From NCBI RefSeq assembly GCF_051304405.1, contig NZ_JBPPGG010000006.1, positions 46,089 to 110,088 on the forward strand: a stretch of DNA of 64,000 bases. The letters are read 5' to 3'. This document shows positions 26,315 through 35,881 of this stretch, piece by piece; within the stretch, counting starts at the first letter, position 1; every line of letters starts with the position of its first letter. The translations under genes and the position numbers were made by a program. Source of the stretch: Pedomonas sp051304405 (GTDB lineage: Bacteria; Pseudomonadota; Alphaproteobacteria; Sphingomonadales; Sphingomonadaceae). The notes beneath the pieces were generated by a model, which had not been told where the DNA came from, ran no database searches, and was given only the letters and a program-made list of their open reading frames with translations.

Positions 26315-27415
26315 ATGACGGTCGAAACGCCTGGTACGGACCAGCCGCCGCTGGTCAGTTTCAAGGGAAGCTGGACGGAATTTCTCGGCATCGCCATCGT
26401 CAACCTGCTGCTGACGATCCTGACCCTCGGCATTTACCGCTGCTGGGCCAAGGCAAAGGAGCGCCGCTATCTCTGGAGCCGCACCACCGTCATGGGTGAT
26501 CCGCTGGAATACACCGGCACCGGGGGCGAGCTGTTCCTTGGCATGGTCATCGTGGTGTTCGGCGTGCTGATGCCGATTTCCCTCGCCTTCGGATTTGCGG
26601 ACAGTCTGCGCATGGCCGGCCACGCCCTGGAGGCCGACGCCCTGAGCATCCTGCTCTGGGGCCTTCTGCTTTACCTCGCCGGTGTCGGCACCTATCGCGC
26701 CCAGCGCTACCTGCTGTCGCGCACCACATGGCGCGGCATTCGCGGCGGCATGGTGGCGCGCGGCTGGGGGTACGGTCTCCGATTCCTGGGGTGCTCGGTT
26801 GCCGGTCTTCTCACCCTGTTTCTGGCGATGCCGTGGGTCAACACCCGGCTGTGGAACGAGCGCTGGAACGAAGCGCGTTTCGGCTCGCTGGAATTCAGGG
26901 CGGAGGCGCCGGTCCGGCCGCTGCTCCGGCAGTTCCTGCCGGTGTGGGCCGGGGTGGTCGGCCTGGGGCTCGCGCTCTTTGCCCTGTCTCCGGGTCTGCG
27001 CGCCTTCCTCGACGTCATGTGGTCTGGCGAGATGGTGTTGCCCGTGGACGGGGAGGCCGTCCGCAACGGCGCCAGGCTGGTCGTGTTCTGATATGCGGCC
27101 GTCGCGGCGGGGGCGTTCGTCTACAATGTCTTATGCTGGCGGCATATCGTCAGCCACACCCGGCTCGACCGCGTGCCGCTGCGTCTCAACGCCACCCTCA
27201 AGGACTGGCTCCTGTTCGTGCTTGGCAACGCGGCGATGTTGGTGTTCACGCTGGGGCTTGGTTTCATCATGCTCCGGTACCGCGTCTATGCCTTCGCACT
27301 GCGCCATCTGGAGGCGGAAGGGGCGCTCGACCCCGACGCCATCGCCCAGAGCCAGCTCGCCGTGCCGATGCAGGGCGAGGGGCTAGCCGATGTCTTCGAC
27401 TTCAGCCCCGTCTGA
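26315..27415 (+). pseudogene. DUF898 (YjgN-like) membrane protein split by in-frame TGA
   Basis: The first 258 codons (26315-27088) encode a multi-helix DUF898 membrane protein with repeated hydrophobic units and the YRCWAKAKERRYLWSRT motif. An in-frame TGA at 27089-27091 then interrupts it. The same frame continues without further stops for 107 codons (YAAVAAGAFVYNVLCWRHI through LRYRVYAFALRHL) to 27415, which is clearly the rest of the domain. A TGG-to-TGA change would restore the chain. It overlaps the M48 gene by 26 bases. It is a pseudogene, a sequencing error, or truncated but functional; readthrough cannot be judged. Confidence 0.8.
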
Positions 27416-28499
27416 GCTTGAGGCCATTGTCCACGACGGCGCGACCGCCGCGGCGCACCCGGCCCGCGCGCGGCTCACCGCCGAGGGGTTGACGCTGCTG
27501 CGGGAAGGGGCCGAGCCCGAGCCGCTGATTTTTTCGGACCTGTGGCTGGGGGACCGCGCGCCGGGCCGCCATGTGCTGCGCCACGCGGTCCGGCCGGACT
27601 GGCGGCTGGTCCTCCTGGGCGACGTGCCGCCCGGCTGGCGGAAGCGGTTGCGGCGGTCTCCCCGGCCGTCGCCTCGACGTGTGGCGCTGTGGGGCGGGGC
27701 GGCGGCGGTGGCGGCCGGTCTTGCCGCCGCCCTCGTACTGAACGGCGGGGCCATTCTCGCTGCGCTGGCGCCGCTGTTGCCTTACAGCTGGACCGAGCCC
27801 TTCGGCCGCCAGATGGTCCGCGCGGTTGGCGGCGGCCATGAATGCAGCGGGCAGGCCGGGCTTGCGGCCCTGCGCCATCTCGCCGACCGGTTGCGCCCGG
27901 CGGGCGGCCTTGCCGAGCCCGTCACCCTCCATGTGATCGAAAGCCCGGTCGACAACGCCTTCGCGCTGCCCGGCGGCCATGTGGTGCTGTTCTCCGGCCT
28001 CATCGGGAAGGCGAAAAGCCCGGAGGAGGTGGCGGGCGTTCTGGCACACGAGCTGGGGCACGTGCATCATCGCCACCCCAACCAGCAGATCATCCGCCAG
28101 CTCAGCGCGGGCGTTGTCCTGCGCGCGCTGGGCGGGGACGTGGGGGTGCTCGCCGACACCACCCTCAGCCTCGGGCACAGCCGCGATGCCGAGCGCGAGG
28201 CCGACACCTTCGCCATTGCCCGGCTGCGGGAGGCCCGCATCTCGCCGCAAGCGCTGGCGGATTATTTCGCGCGCCATGAGCCTGCGGCCGCGCAGACGCC
28301 GGACGGGTCCGGCCGCCTGCTGCGGGAGACGCTGCGCAAGATCGGCGACTATGCCTCCACCCATCCCGCCATGGCCTCGCGGGCGGCCCGTTTCCGCGCG
28401 GCCGCCGGGGACATGCCGGCACCCCGGCCGGCGCTGGATGCCGACGAATGGCAGGCCGTCCGGGCCATCTGCACCCATCCGGGCCGCACACACTCCTGA
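27390..28499 (+). CDS. M48 family zinc metallopeptidase, membrane-anchored
   Basis: A 369-residue protein. About 100 N-terminal residues are soluble, then one membrane helix (VALWGGAAAVAAGLAAALVL). A peptidase domain follows with LAHELGHVHHRH (HExxH zinc site near residue 220) and the third ligand in READTFA. M48 domains after a DUF898 gene are a known pairing in proteobacteria, probably for membrane or periplasmic protein quality control. The start overlaps the DUF898 end by 26 bases, so its translation may depend on reading through that gene. Confidence 0.9.
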   Translation: MSSTSAPSELEAIVHDGATAAAHPARARLTAEGLTLLREGAEPEPLIFSDLWLGDRAPGRHVLRHAVRPDWRLVLLGDVPPGWRKRLRRSPRPSPRRVALWGGAAAVAAGLAAALVLNGGAILAALAPLLPYSWTEPFGRQMVRAVGGGHECSGQAGLAALRHLADRLRPAGGLAEPVTLHVIESPVDNAFALPGGHVVLFSGLIGKAKSPEEVAGVLAHELGHVHHRHPNQQIIRQLSAGVVLRALGGDVGVLADTTLSLGHSRDAEREADTFAIARLREARISPQALADYFARHEPAAAQTPDGSGRLLRETLRKIGDYASTHPAMASRAARFRAAAGDMPAPRPALDADEWQAVRAICTHPGRTHS

Positions 28500-28503
28500 G
28501 CGC

Positions 28504-28523
28504 GCGAAAACCCGGCGGACGCC
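28504..28523 (+). repeat. 20-bp direct repeat, right copy
   Basis: GCGAAAACCCGGCGGACGCC starts five bases after the M48 stop and is identical to 26165-26184. Confidence 0.8.
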
Positions 28524-28685
28524 AGCGGCGGGCTCCGCTCCTCAGTCATGCAAGAACTTCATATTAAAATTCGCCGGGGGCGGATGCGGATATTGACTCA
28601 CCCGTAGAATCCGATACCACATGTCTTCCGAAATGAATGAAGATCAGGCAGTAAAACAATAACAAACAAGCCTGATAATATTCAT

Positions 28686-28732
28686 TTATCAAAACCGTTT
28701 TCATTCGATTGTTTGATTTTCATTTTTGATAA
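28686..28732. promoter_or_regulatory. Inverted repeat upstream of lasso-locus TonB receptor
   Basis: TTATCAAAA (28686-28694) and TTTTGATAA (28724-28732) form a perfect 9-bp inverted repeat in an AT-rich stretch 32 bp upstream of the receptor ATG. It may be an operator for the receptor-isopeptidase pair. The whole 28560-28763 region is notably AT-rich compared with its surroundings. Confidence 0.45.
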
Positions 28733-28763
28733 CTCGTATCAAGTCCGTACGGGAAAATTCAAC

Positions 28764-31646
28764 ATGGCATTTTCATGCGGTTCCCTGCGTGCCGCCATTG
28801 CGGGCCGCGCCTCCACGACGGCCACCTCCATGACGCCCGCCTCCATGACGGCCATTACCGCCGTTCTGCTGGCCGCTCCCCTGCTGACCGTTGCGTTGCC
28901 TGGCAGCGCCGGTGCCCAGCCACAGGAGGCAGGCGCGCCCGGCGATCCGGCGGAGCCTTCCGGCCAGCCTGATGTCAGCCCGTCCGCCGGCATCGGGCCG
29001 GAGCAACGGCGGGCGGACGAGGCGGTCCGGTATCCCGAATTCGCGCCCATCGTCGTGACGGGCTCCAACATTCGCAACATCGGCATTGCCGCCGGCTCTC
29101 CGCTCATCACCATCGGGCGGCCGGAAATCGCGACGTCGGGTTTCGCCACCGCCCCGCAGATCCTCCAGCTCCTGCCGCAGACCTTCGGCGGCGGCGCAAC
29201 AGAGGACACCGCGCGCGGAACGGACGCCATTTCCACCCAGCGGCGGCGCGTCTCGGGCGTCAACCTGAGGGGGCTCGGCAACGTGTCCACGCTGGTGCTG
29301 CTCAACGGGCGGCGCATGGCCGGGGCCAGCGACAATGGCGACATTCCCGATATTTCGCTCATTCCCGTCTCGGCGCTGGAGCGCATCGAGATCCTGCCCG
29401 ATGGCGCGTCGGCGGTTTACGGGTCGGACGCGGTGGCGGGTGTCGTCAACTTCATCCTGCGGACCGATTACGAGGGGGCGGAGACCACCCTGCGCTATGG
29501 GGCCACCACCGAGGGCGGGGTGGACGAATATCAGGCCGCCCAGACCTTCGGTTTCAAGTGGAGCGGCGGCAACCTGCTGCTCACCGGCGAATATTATCAC
29601 CGCGACCGTCTGCCCACCGCCGATCGGGGTTACGCCGCGACCACCGATCTCACCGGGCGCGGCGGCACCAACTGGGGCTCCCTGTACGCCTCCCCCGGCA
29701 ACATCATCGATCCGGTCACCTTCATGCCGCTGTTCGCTATTCCGCCGGGGCAGGACGGCCGCAACCTGACCCCCGCCGATCTGAGGCCCGGCACGCTCAA
29801 CCTTTTCAACACCCAGCAGGGGGTGGATCTGCTGCCCCGGCAGGATCGCTACAGCGCCTTCGGCCATCTCGACCAGGAGGTGACGGACGACCTGCGCCTG
29901 TTCGCCGAGGCGTTCTACTCCCGGCGCAAGGCGAAATACCGCCAGGCCCAGCAGTCATGGCCGGTGATGGTCACGCCGGAGAACCCGTTCTACGTGGATG
30001 TGTTCGGCACCGGGGAGCCGGTGTTCGTCGCCTACAATTTCTATAACGACTTGGGCGCGGCGAACAGCGCCAGCACCCAGAAGACCTACCAGGGCACGGC
30101 GGGCCTGACCTACGCCGTGCGCGGCGACTGGCGGGTCAACGGCTATTTCACCTACGCCCGCAGTCTCGGCAGCATGCGGACCGGTCCGATGATCGATCCC
30201 CTGGCCCTCGATGCGGCGCTGAGGGACCCGAACCCGGAGACAGCGTTCAATCCCTTTGGCGATCAGGGGGCCAACAATCCCGACACCCTGGCCCGCATTT
30301 TCAGCCTCGCCGACTATCACGACCGCGTGCGGTTCCGCTCCTGGGCCGTGAACCTGTTCGCTGACGGCACCCTGTTCGAGGTGCCGGGCGGGGCGATGAA
30401 GGCGGGGCTGGGCGGCGAGTTGCGGCGCGAGCGTTTGCGCGCCGCGCTGGTCACCGATCTCGACACGGACATCCGCCGTTTCAACCGGCGCATCGCCGCC
30501 GCCTTTGGCGAGATCTACGTGCCGTTTGTCGGCCCGCGCAATGCCATGCCGGGCATCGAGGCGCTGGATGTCTCCTTCTCCCTGCGCGCGGAAAAATATG
30601 ATGACAGGCAGATGGAGCCGGTCCGGTACAAGCGGGATGGCGCCGACACCATCAATCCCAAGATCGGCGTCAACTGGACGGCGACGCCGGGTCTCGTCTT
30701 CCAGGGCACGTACGGCACCGCCTTCCGCGCCCCCAGCCTTGGCCAGCTGGCGCAGCGCAAGCTGTTGTCGTTCGGCCCGGTGTTTGATCCGCGCGCGCCC
30801 CGGGGGACGAGCAACGCGCTGTTCATCAGCGGCACCCAGCCTGATCTCGACAACGAGACAGCGGACACCTGGACCCTCGGCGTGATCGTGGCGCCGAGAG
30901 CCATTCCAACGCTCCGCCTCCAGGCCACCTATTACAACATCAAGTTCAAGAACCGCATTACCGGCGCGGCCATACCGGACGAGATGATGGGCCAGGAAGA
31001 CCTGTTCGGCGACCTCATCATCCGCAATCCGACGCTGGCGCAATTGCAGGACGCCTGCGCCGGGGCGGATCTGATGGGTACGCCGCCCGACGTGTGCGAG
31101 GCGGTCGGGCTTGCCGATGTCATCGTCGATGTTCGCACCGGCAACCGCGCCACCTTCACCACCGAAGGTCTGGACCTGTCCGCCGCCTACACCATCGACA
31201 CGCGCAGCATCGGTCAGTTCAACCTCATGGCCAACGCCAACTACATCCTCAACCTGAAGGAGTCGCCCACCCGCGCGGCTCCGGCCCGGTCCATTCTCGA
31301 CACCTTCGCCAATCCGGTCGATCTGCGCATTCGCGGCGGCGTGGGGTGGGCGTCGGATTTCGGCCTCTCGGTCCACCTGTTCGGCAATTACACCGACCGC
31401 TACCGGAATACCCTCGGGCCAACGGACGTGCGGATCAAATCCCACACCACCATCGATCTGACCCTGTCCTATGTCACCGCCAGCACCCTGCGGACCTCCT
31501 GGTTGCGGGACATCGCCTTCAGCCTCAGCGCGGTCAACCTGTTCAACAACGACCCGCCCTTTGTGGATGTTGTCGGCGGATACGACGCGGACAATTTCGA
31601 TCCGCTGGGCCGCTTCGTGTCCGTCTCGATCACCAAGAAATGGTAA
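28764..31646 (+). CDS. TonB-dependent receptor of the lasso peptide locus
   Basis: A 960-residue receptor. The signal peptide ends near AGAQ (about residue 53). A plug follows with PIVVTGSNIRN, GVNLRGLGNVSTLVLLNGRRM, ALERIEILPDGASAVYGSDAVAGVVNF, then a barrel ending in SITKKW. It is 29 bp upstream of the isopeptidase gene on the same strand. In known isopeptidase-type lasso clusters such a receptor imports the lasso peptide so that the protease can open it. The ATG at 28764 is preferred over an upstream TTG. The ligand assignment rests on the neighbours. Confidence 0.9.
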   Translation: MAFSCGSLRAAIAGRASTTATSMTPASMTAITAVLLAAPLLTVALPGSAGAQPQEAGAPGDPAEPSGQPDVSPSAGIGPEQRRADEAVRYPEFAPIVVTGSNIRNIGIAAGSPLITIGRPEIATSGFATAPQILQLLPQTFGGGATEDTARGTDAISTQRRRVSGVNLRGLGNVSTLVLLNGRRMAGASDNGDIPDISLIPVSALERIEILPDGASAVYGSDAVAGVVNFILRTDYEGAETTLRYGATTEGGVDEYQAAQTFGFKWSGGNLLLTGEYYHRDRLPTADRGYAATTDLTGRGGTNWGSLYASPGNIIDPVTFMPLFAIPPGQDGRNLTPADLRPGTLNLFNTQQGVDLLPRQDRYSAFGHLDQEVTDDLRLFAEAFYSRRKAKYRQAQQSWPVMVTPENPFYVDVFGTGEPVFVAYNFYNDLGAANSASTQKTYQGTAGLTYAVRGDWRVNGYFTYARSLGSMRTGPMIDPLALDAALRDPNPETAFNPFGDQGANNPDTLARIFSLADYHDRVRFRSWAVNLFADGTLFEVPGGAMKAGLGGELRRERLRAALVTDLDTDIRRFNRRIAAAFGEIYVPFVGPRNAMPGIEALDVSFSLRAEKYDDRQMEPVRYKRDGADTINPKIGVNWTATPGLVFQGTYGTAFRAPSLGQLAQRKLLSFGPVFDPRAPRGTSNALFISGTQPDLDNETADTWTLGVIVAPRAIPTLRLQATYYNIKFKNRITGAAIPDEMMGQEDLFGDLIIRNPTLAQLQDACAGADLMGTPPDVCEAVGLADVIVDVRTGNRATFTTEGLDLSAAYTIDTRSIGQFNLMANANYILNLKESPTRAAPARSILDTFANPVDLRIRGGVGWASDFGLSVHLFGNYTDRYRNTLGPTDVRIKSHTTIDLTLSYVTASTLRTSWLRDIAFSLSAVNLFNNDPPFVDVVGGYDADNFDPLGRFVSVSITKKW

Positions 31647-31675
31647 GCCTGCGGGGCGATCGGAGAAAAAAGACC

Positions 31676-34117
31676 ATGCGGGTGCCGGGAAAAAATCCTG
31701 TCCTGATCGTGCTGGCGGTTTTCGGTTTTCTCGCCGCGCCGCTTGCGGCGGGAGAGTTCGGCCGCCCGGTGGAGGTGCGTGATCTGCTGACCTTCCGCAG
31801 CATCGTCGAGCCCTATGCCTATCTCGACATTCCCCCGGTCTTCACCTTCTCCCCGGATGGGAAATACTTCCTGCTTGGCACCCGCGCCATCGACCCGGAC
31901 CGGCAGGTGACGGAGGAACGCCTTCGGCTCTACAGCGTCGCCGAGGTGCAGGACTTCTTGCGCGCGCCCAAGGGCGCGCCGCTGCCGCAGGGGCGGGAGA
32001 TCCTGCGCTGGCCAACGACCGACGCCATGAACCATTACGGCATTTACCTGCGCATGCGGATGGTTCACTCCTTTGCCTGGTCGGCGGATGGCCGCACCCT
32101 ATATTTCATCGGCAAGAGGGATGCCGATCCCGATCAGGTGTTCGGGCTTGAGATCGCCAGCGGCCGCCTTACCCAGCTCACCCATTCCCAAAATCCCATC
32201 CGGAAATTCCAGGTCAGCGAGGCGGCGAACCGGCTTGTGGCGACGGAATGGGTCAATCCGGCCGCCGATGTGGCGCAGGAGAAAATCGCCGTGCGCGCCG
32301 GTCTGCGGCAGATGCTGGAAATGGCCTGCCTCGGGTGCGACCGCTATGGCCTTCTCACCGGCGCGCCGCAGATCGTCGTGCAGTCCCCGGGAAGCCGGGA
32401 GCCGCCGCGCGTGCTGGTCAGTCCCGCACAGGCTCGGGTGGATCATTTCGATGCCTTCTGGATGTCGCCGGACGGTCGCAAGGCGATTATCGCCGTCTAT
32501 CCCCCGCCCGAGCGGCGGTGGGACGACGACTACGGCCCCCTGCTGGAGAACAGCACCAACTCGTCCGACCCGGAGGATTTCCGGTTTGCGTCCCTCTATG
32601 TGGATTTTTCCATGCGGGCGATCCGCCAGTATTATTTTCTCGATCTGGAAAGCGGCGACTTCTTTCCCATTCTGGATGCGCCCACGAAGGCGGCCACCGT
32701 CGGCGCGCTGTGGAGTCCCGACAGCCGCCGGGCGCTCCTCGCCAACACCTATCTGCCGGTGGACGAGGGGCCGGCGGCGGAACGCCCGCTGCGCCGCAAG
32801 TGGCCCTTCCTTGCCGAATTCGACGTGGCGACAAAAGCCGTGCGCCCGGTGCTTGCGCTGGCGGGCGATCCGTCCGAACCGGTGAAGGGGCGCTGGCCTG
32901 AAATCCTGCAAGTGTTCGGTAACGAGGCCATCGTCGTCTCGCGCGTCAGCGCCGATGGTCAGCCGGTCCCGCCGCTGGTCATCACCTGGGGCGGGAAAGA
33001 CTGGGCCGTCTCCGAAACCGGCAAGCCGCAGACTCCGCACCCGCTGGAGCTTGCGGTGCGCCAGAGCCTCACCATGCCGCCCGAGGTGGTGGCGCGCGAT
33101 CCGGCGACCGGCCGCGAACGGGCCATCACCCGGCTCAACCCGCAACTGGCGGCGCTGCACCTCACGCCTGTCTCCGAAATCACATGGAAGGACCGCAACG
33201 GCCACGACTGGCAAGGGGCCCTGATCCTGCCGGAAGGGTACCAGCCGGGGCGCCGGTACCCGCTCGTCATCGAATGCCGCAATTACGATCGCAACCACTT
33301 CGTCCTCGGCGGGCAGGGCGGGTTGACGGCGCCGTTCGTCGGCCGGGCGCTGGCGTCGAAGGGGATCATGGTGCTGCAAATGCCGGCCATGCCCTACAAT
33401 GCGCCGCCCGCGCCGCTGCGGGAGTCGTTCGCCGCCACCCAGGCGGGCATCGAGGCGGCGGTTGCCCATCTGGTCAGGCGCGGCGACGTGGACCCGGCCC
33501 GCATCGGCCTGACGGGCTGGAGCTACACCGGCGCGCCGGTGCAGCACACCATCACCTTCTCCCAGACCCGCTTCGCTGCCGCCATCATCGCCGACGCCAT
33601 GGGCACGGGCATGGTGAATTACGCCAACCTCTACGGCTTCATTCCCCCCGGCATGAACTATCAGGAGGAAATGCTGGGCGGGGCGCGGCCGTGGGGGGAA
33701 GGGCGCTACCGGTGGGTGGAGAAAAACCCGGTCTACAACCTCGACCGGGTGCACACGCCCCTGCTGCTGCACAATTATATTCCCGGCAGCGTGCGGGGCT
33801 GGTGGGATGTCTATGCTCTCCTGCGCCGGCAGGGAAAGCCCGTCGAGCTGTGGCAGTATGTGGATTCCGACCACGTGCCCAACAAGCCGGGGCAGCGGCT
33901 CCACGCCCAGACCATGGTGGTGGACTGGTACGCCTTCTGGCTGAAGGGGGAGCGGGACCCGGACCCCGCCAAGGCCGAGCAATACGCCCGGTGGGAGGAG
34001 TTGCGCGGCCAGCATCTGGCGGACCTCGACCGCGCCGCGCTCACGCGGCAGGACGCGGCTGATTCCGGCGCGCGCTTGTCCACTGGCGCACCCAGCCCTC
34101 CGCCCCAAGGGCGCTGA
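31676..34117 (+). CDS. S9-family lasso peptide isopeptidase (AtxE-like)
   Basis: An 813-residue protein of the prolyl oligopeptidase family. A signal peptide (to PLAAG) is followed by a beta-propeller region (about 50-480) and an alpha/beta hydrolase domain with GWSYTG (nucleophile Ser616) and DSDHVPNKPG (His733). The acid residue is not obvious to me. AtxE-type enzymes hydrolyse the isopeptide bond that closes the lasso ring. The call rests on S9 architecture plus position between a TonB receptor and lasso B/C genes. Its last 77 bases overlap the 3' end of the convergent C gene. Confidence 0.85.
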   Translation: MRVPGKNPVLIVLAVFGFLAAPLAAGEFGRPVEVRDLLTFRSIVEPYAYLDIPPVFTFSPDGKYFLLGTRAIDPDRQVTEERLRLYSVAEVQDFLRAPKGAPLPQGREILRWPTTDAMNHYGIYLRMRMVHSFAWSADGRTLYFIGKRDADPDQVFGLEIASGRLTQLTHSQNPIRKFQVSEAANRLVATEWVNPAADVAQEKIAVRAGLRQMLEMACLGCDRYGLLTGAPQIVVQSPGSREPPRVLVSPAQARVDHFDAFWMSPDGRKAIIAVYPPPERRWDDDYGPLLENSTNSSDPEDFRFASLYVDFSMRAIRQYYFLDLESGDFFPILDAPTKAATVGALWSPDSRRALLANTYLPVDEGPAAERPLRRKWPFLAEFDVATKAVRPVLALAGDPSEPVKGRWPEILQVFGNEAIVVSRVSADGQPVPPLVITWGGKDWAVSETGKPQTPHPLELAVRQSLTMPPEVVARDPATGRERAITRLNPQLAALHLTPVSEITWKDRNGHDWQGALILPEGYQPGRRYPLVIECRNYDRNHFVLGGQGGLTAPFVGRALASKGIMVLQMPAMPYNAPPAPLRESFAATQAGIEAAVAHLVRRGDVDPARIGLTGWSYTGAPVQHTITFSQTRFAAAIIADAMGTGMVNYANLYGFIPPGMNYQEEMLGGARPWGEGRYRWVEKNPVYNLDRVHTPLLLHNYIPGSVRGWWDVYALLRRQGKPVELWQYVDSDHVPNKPGQRLHAQTMVVDWYAFWLKGERDPDPAKAEQYARWEELRGQHLADLDRAALTRQDAADSGARLSTGAPSPPPQGR

Positions 34118-35864
34118 GCAGGGTGGTCCGCATCAGGCGGCTCGGGTGGCCTTCGGTGCGGAACGCTTCCTCCACCGCTGCCCGGTCGAGAAGGCCGTGG
34201 TGCACCAGCAGGCCGTCCAGAAAATAGCCCCGCAGAAAGCGGGCGTTGTGGATGACGATCTGGTCGGTGAAATTGTTGATGCCGCCCTTGGTCTGCCGGC
34301 GCAGGATGTCCGGTGGCACGCGGTCGCGGAAGGCATGACGCGCCAGTCCGCGCTCGCGCCCTCCCAGGCAGAACAGGGGCGTCGGCAGGGAATAGATCGC
34401 CTCCAGCACCGGCTGGGACATCAGCGGGTGCACGGTCTCCACATGATGCTCCGGCACGGTGGGATACCAGAGGCGGTTGCAGAAGCTGGTCGCCTCGATC
34501 TGCATGCGCTTGCCCGGGGGCACGTCGGTGGGGAGCGGGCGGGCCAGCGTCTGCGCCAGGTCGGGTTCCAGACAGGGAAAGACCGCCGCCAGGTGCGCGT
34601 GGAAGGCTTCGTCCATCGGCGGAAGGGGGAGCGCCGTCGAGCGGGTGCGCACCGCCGCCCGGGCGCGGCGCATCACCTGCCACACCGAAACCCGCCCCAG
34701 CCGCGCCGCCTCGTGCGCGGCAACGAAAAATCCCCGGTCCAGCCCTTGCGTCCACAAATAATCCGTCGCGCTGGCGAAGGAGAGCAGGCTGCCGAACACC
34801 TCGTCGCCGCCCGCGCCGTCGAACAGGGCCGCCGCCTCGAACGCGCGCGCCAGATTGGCCTCCCGCCTGCCGCGCGCCAGTTGCGCCAGCACCATCATGG
34901 GCTGGGCGGAGAAGCGGACGCGGGCCACGTCGCCCAGGCGCACCATGTTGGGGCGTTCATCCAGCTCCATCAGGTCGGCGCGAAAGTGCGCGGCGGCCTG
35001 GCGGGCGTAGGCGCGCTCGTCCGAGTCCGCCGTGCCGGAATTGTAGTTGAGGCACAGCACGTCGTCGGGCGACAGGGCACCGTCGAGGGCGGCCAGCACG
35101 ACGGCGCTGTCCAGCCCGCCGGAGAGGGCCAGGAGGATGCGCCCGTAAACCGCGCTCCAGCTGCGCACGGCCTGCAACACGGCCGCGCGCAGCGCCTCGG
35201 CGGCGTCGTCGGGAGAGGCGGGCAGGCGCGCGGGCTGCCACAGCGTCTCCGGCCGCCAGCAAGGTTGCACGGCAGCGCCCGTCCGGCCCACGTGCAGCGC
35301 CTCCCCGCCGCGCAGAGCGTGCACCTTCGCCAGCCCCGTGCCGGGGATTTCCCGCGCGGGGAGTTGCAGATGCCGCGCCACGTGCTGCCAGTCGATTTCG
35401 AGCGGCAGGACGCCAAGGGCAGCCATGTCCGCCGCGTCCGAGAACACCATGTGGAAATGGGGGCGGGTTGCGTAAAAGCAGTCGAGCCCGCCGGTCGGGT
35501 CGCGCAGCACGGCAACGCCGCCCGGCCGCAGGAGGAAGGCCACATACCGGCCCCAGAACAGGCGGAGCATGGCCTCGGGGCCGTGGTGCGCCAGCGTCTG
35601 CGCTTCGGTGTCCGTCGGGTCCGCAACCGGCGTTGCCGTGCCGGCGCGGAACAGGGTGCCAAGCGCCACGCCGCCCGCGCCCAGCGCGCAGGCGCGGGCG
35701 CGTGTGCCGCCCTCCCGCGCTTCCAGGACGGTCAGCGACGGCCCCTCGAACACGGGCGCATAGGCGGGGGTCATGCGGGCGAGGCGGGCGGCGCAGGCGG
35801 CGATCAGCGGCGCGGCCGCCCGTTCCCGGCCGGGTCTCGGAAGGAAGGCGCAATAGCGGTACAT
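34041..35864 (-). CDS. Lasso macrolactam synthetase (asparagine-synthetase-like C protein)
   Basis: A 607-residue protein. The N-terminal amidotransferase-like half begins MYRYCAF, so the catalytic Cys2 of true asparagine synthetases is absent, as in lasso C proteins. The synthetase half has the pyrophosphatase loop LALSGGLDSAVVL and GAGGDEVFG, ending near TKGGINNFTDQ. C proteins adenylate the Asp/Glu side chain and close the ring. The ATG at 35864 follows GGGAGGCAGGGGGC, 17 bp after the B stop. It ends inside the isopeptidase gene (77-bp convergent overlap). Confidence 0.88.
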   Translation of the reverse strand: MYRYCAFLPRPGRERAAAPLIAACAARLARMTPAYAPVFEGPSLTVLEAREGGTRARACALGAGGVALGTLFRAGTATPVADPTDTEAQTLAHHGPEAMLRLFWGRYVAFLLRPGGVAVLRDPTGGLDCFYATRPHFHMVFSDAADMAALGVLPLEIDWQHVARHLQLPAREIPGTGLAKVHALRGGEALHVGRTGAAVQPCWRPETLWQPARLPASPDDAAEALRAAVLQAVRSWSAVYGRILLALSGGLDSAVVLAALDGALSPDDVLCLNYNSGTADSDERAYARQAAAHFRADLMELDERPNMVRLGDVARVRFSAQPMMVLAQLARGRREANLARAFEAAALFDGAGGDEVFGSLLSFASATDYLWTQGLDRGFFVAAHEAARLGRVSVWQVMRRARAAVRTRSTALPLPPMDEAFHAHLAAVFPCLEPDLAQTLARPLPTDVPPGKRMQIEATSFCNRLWYPTVPEHHVETVHPLMSQPVLEAIYSLPTPLFCLGGRERGLARHAFRDRVPPDILRRQTKGGINNFTDQIVIHNARFLRGYFLDGLLVHHGLLDRAAVEEAFRTEGHPSRLMRTTLLSALGAEGWVRQWTSARRNQPRPAA

Positions 35865-35881
35865 GCCCCCTGCCTCCCGGG

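Noticed and set aside
27089..27091. TGA read as selenocysteine
   Set aside because: DUF898 proteins are not selenoproteins, and I see no obvious hairpin of bacterial SECIS type directly after the codon. A nonsense change or sequencing error is simpler.
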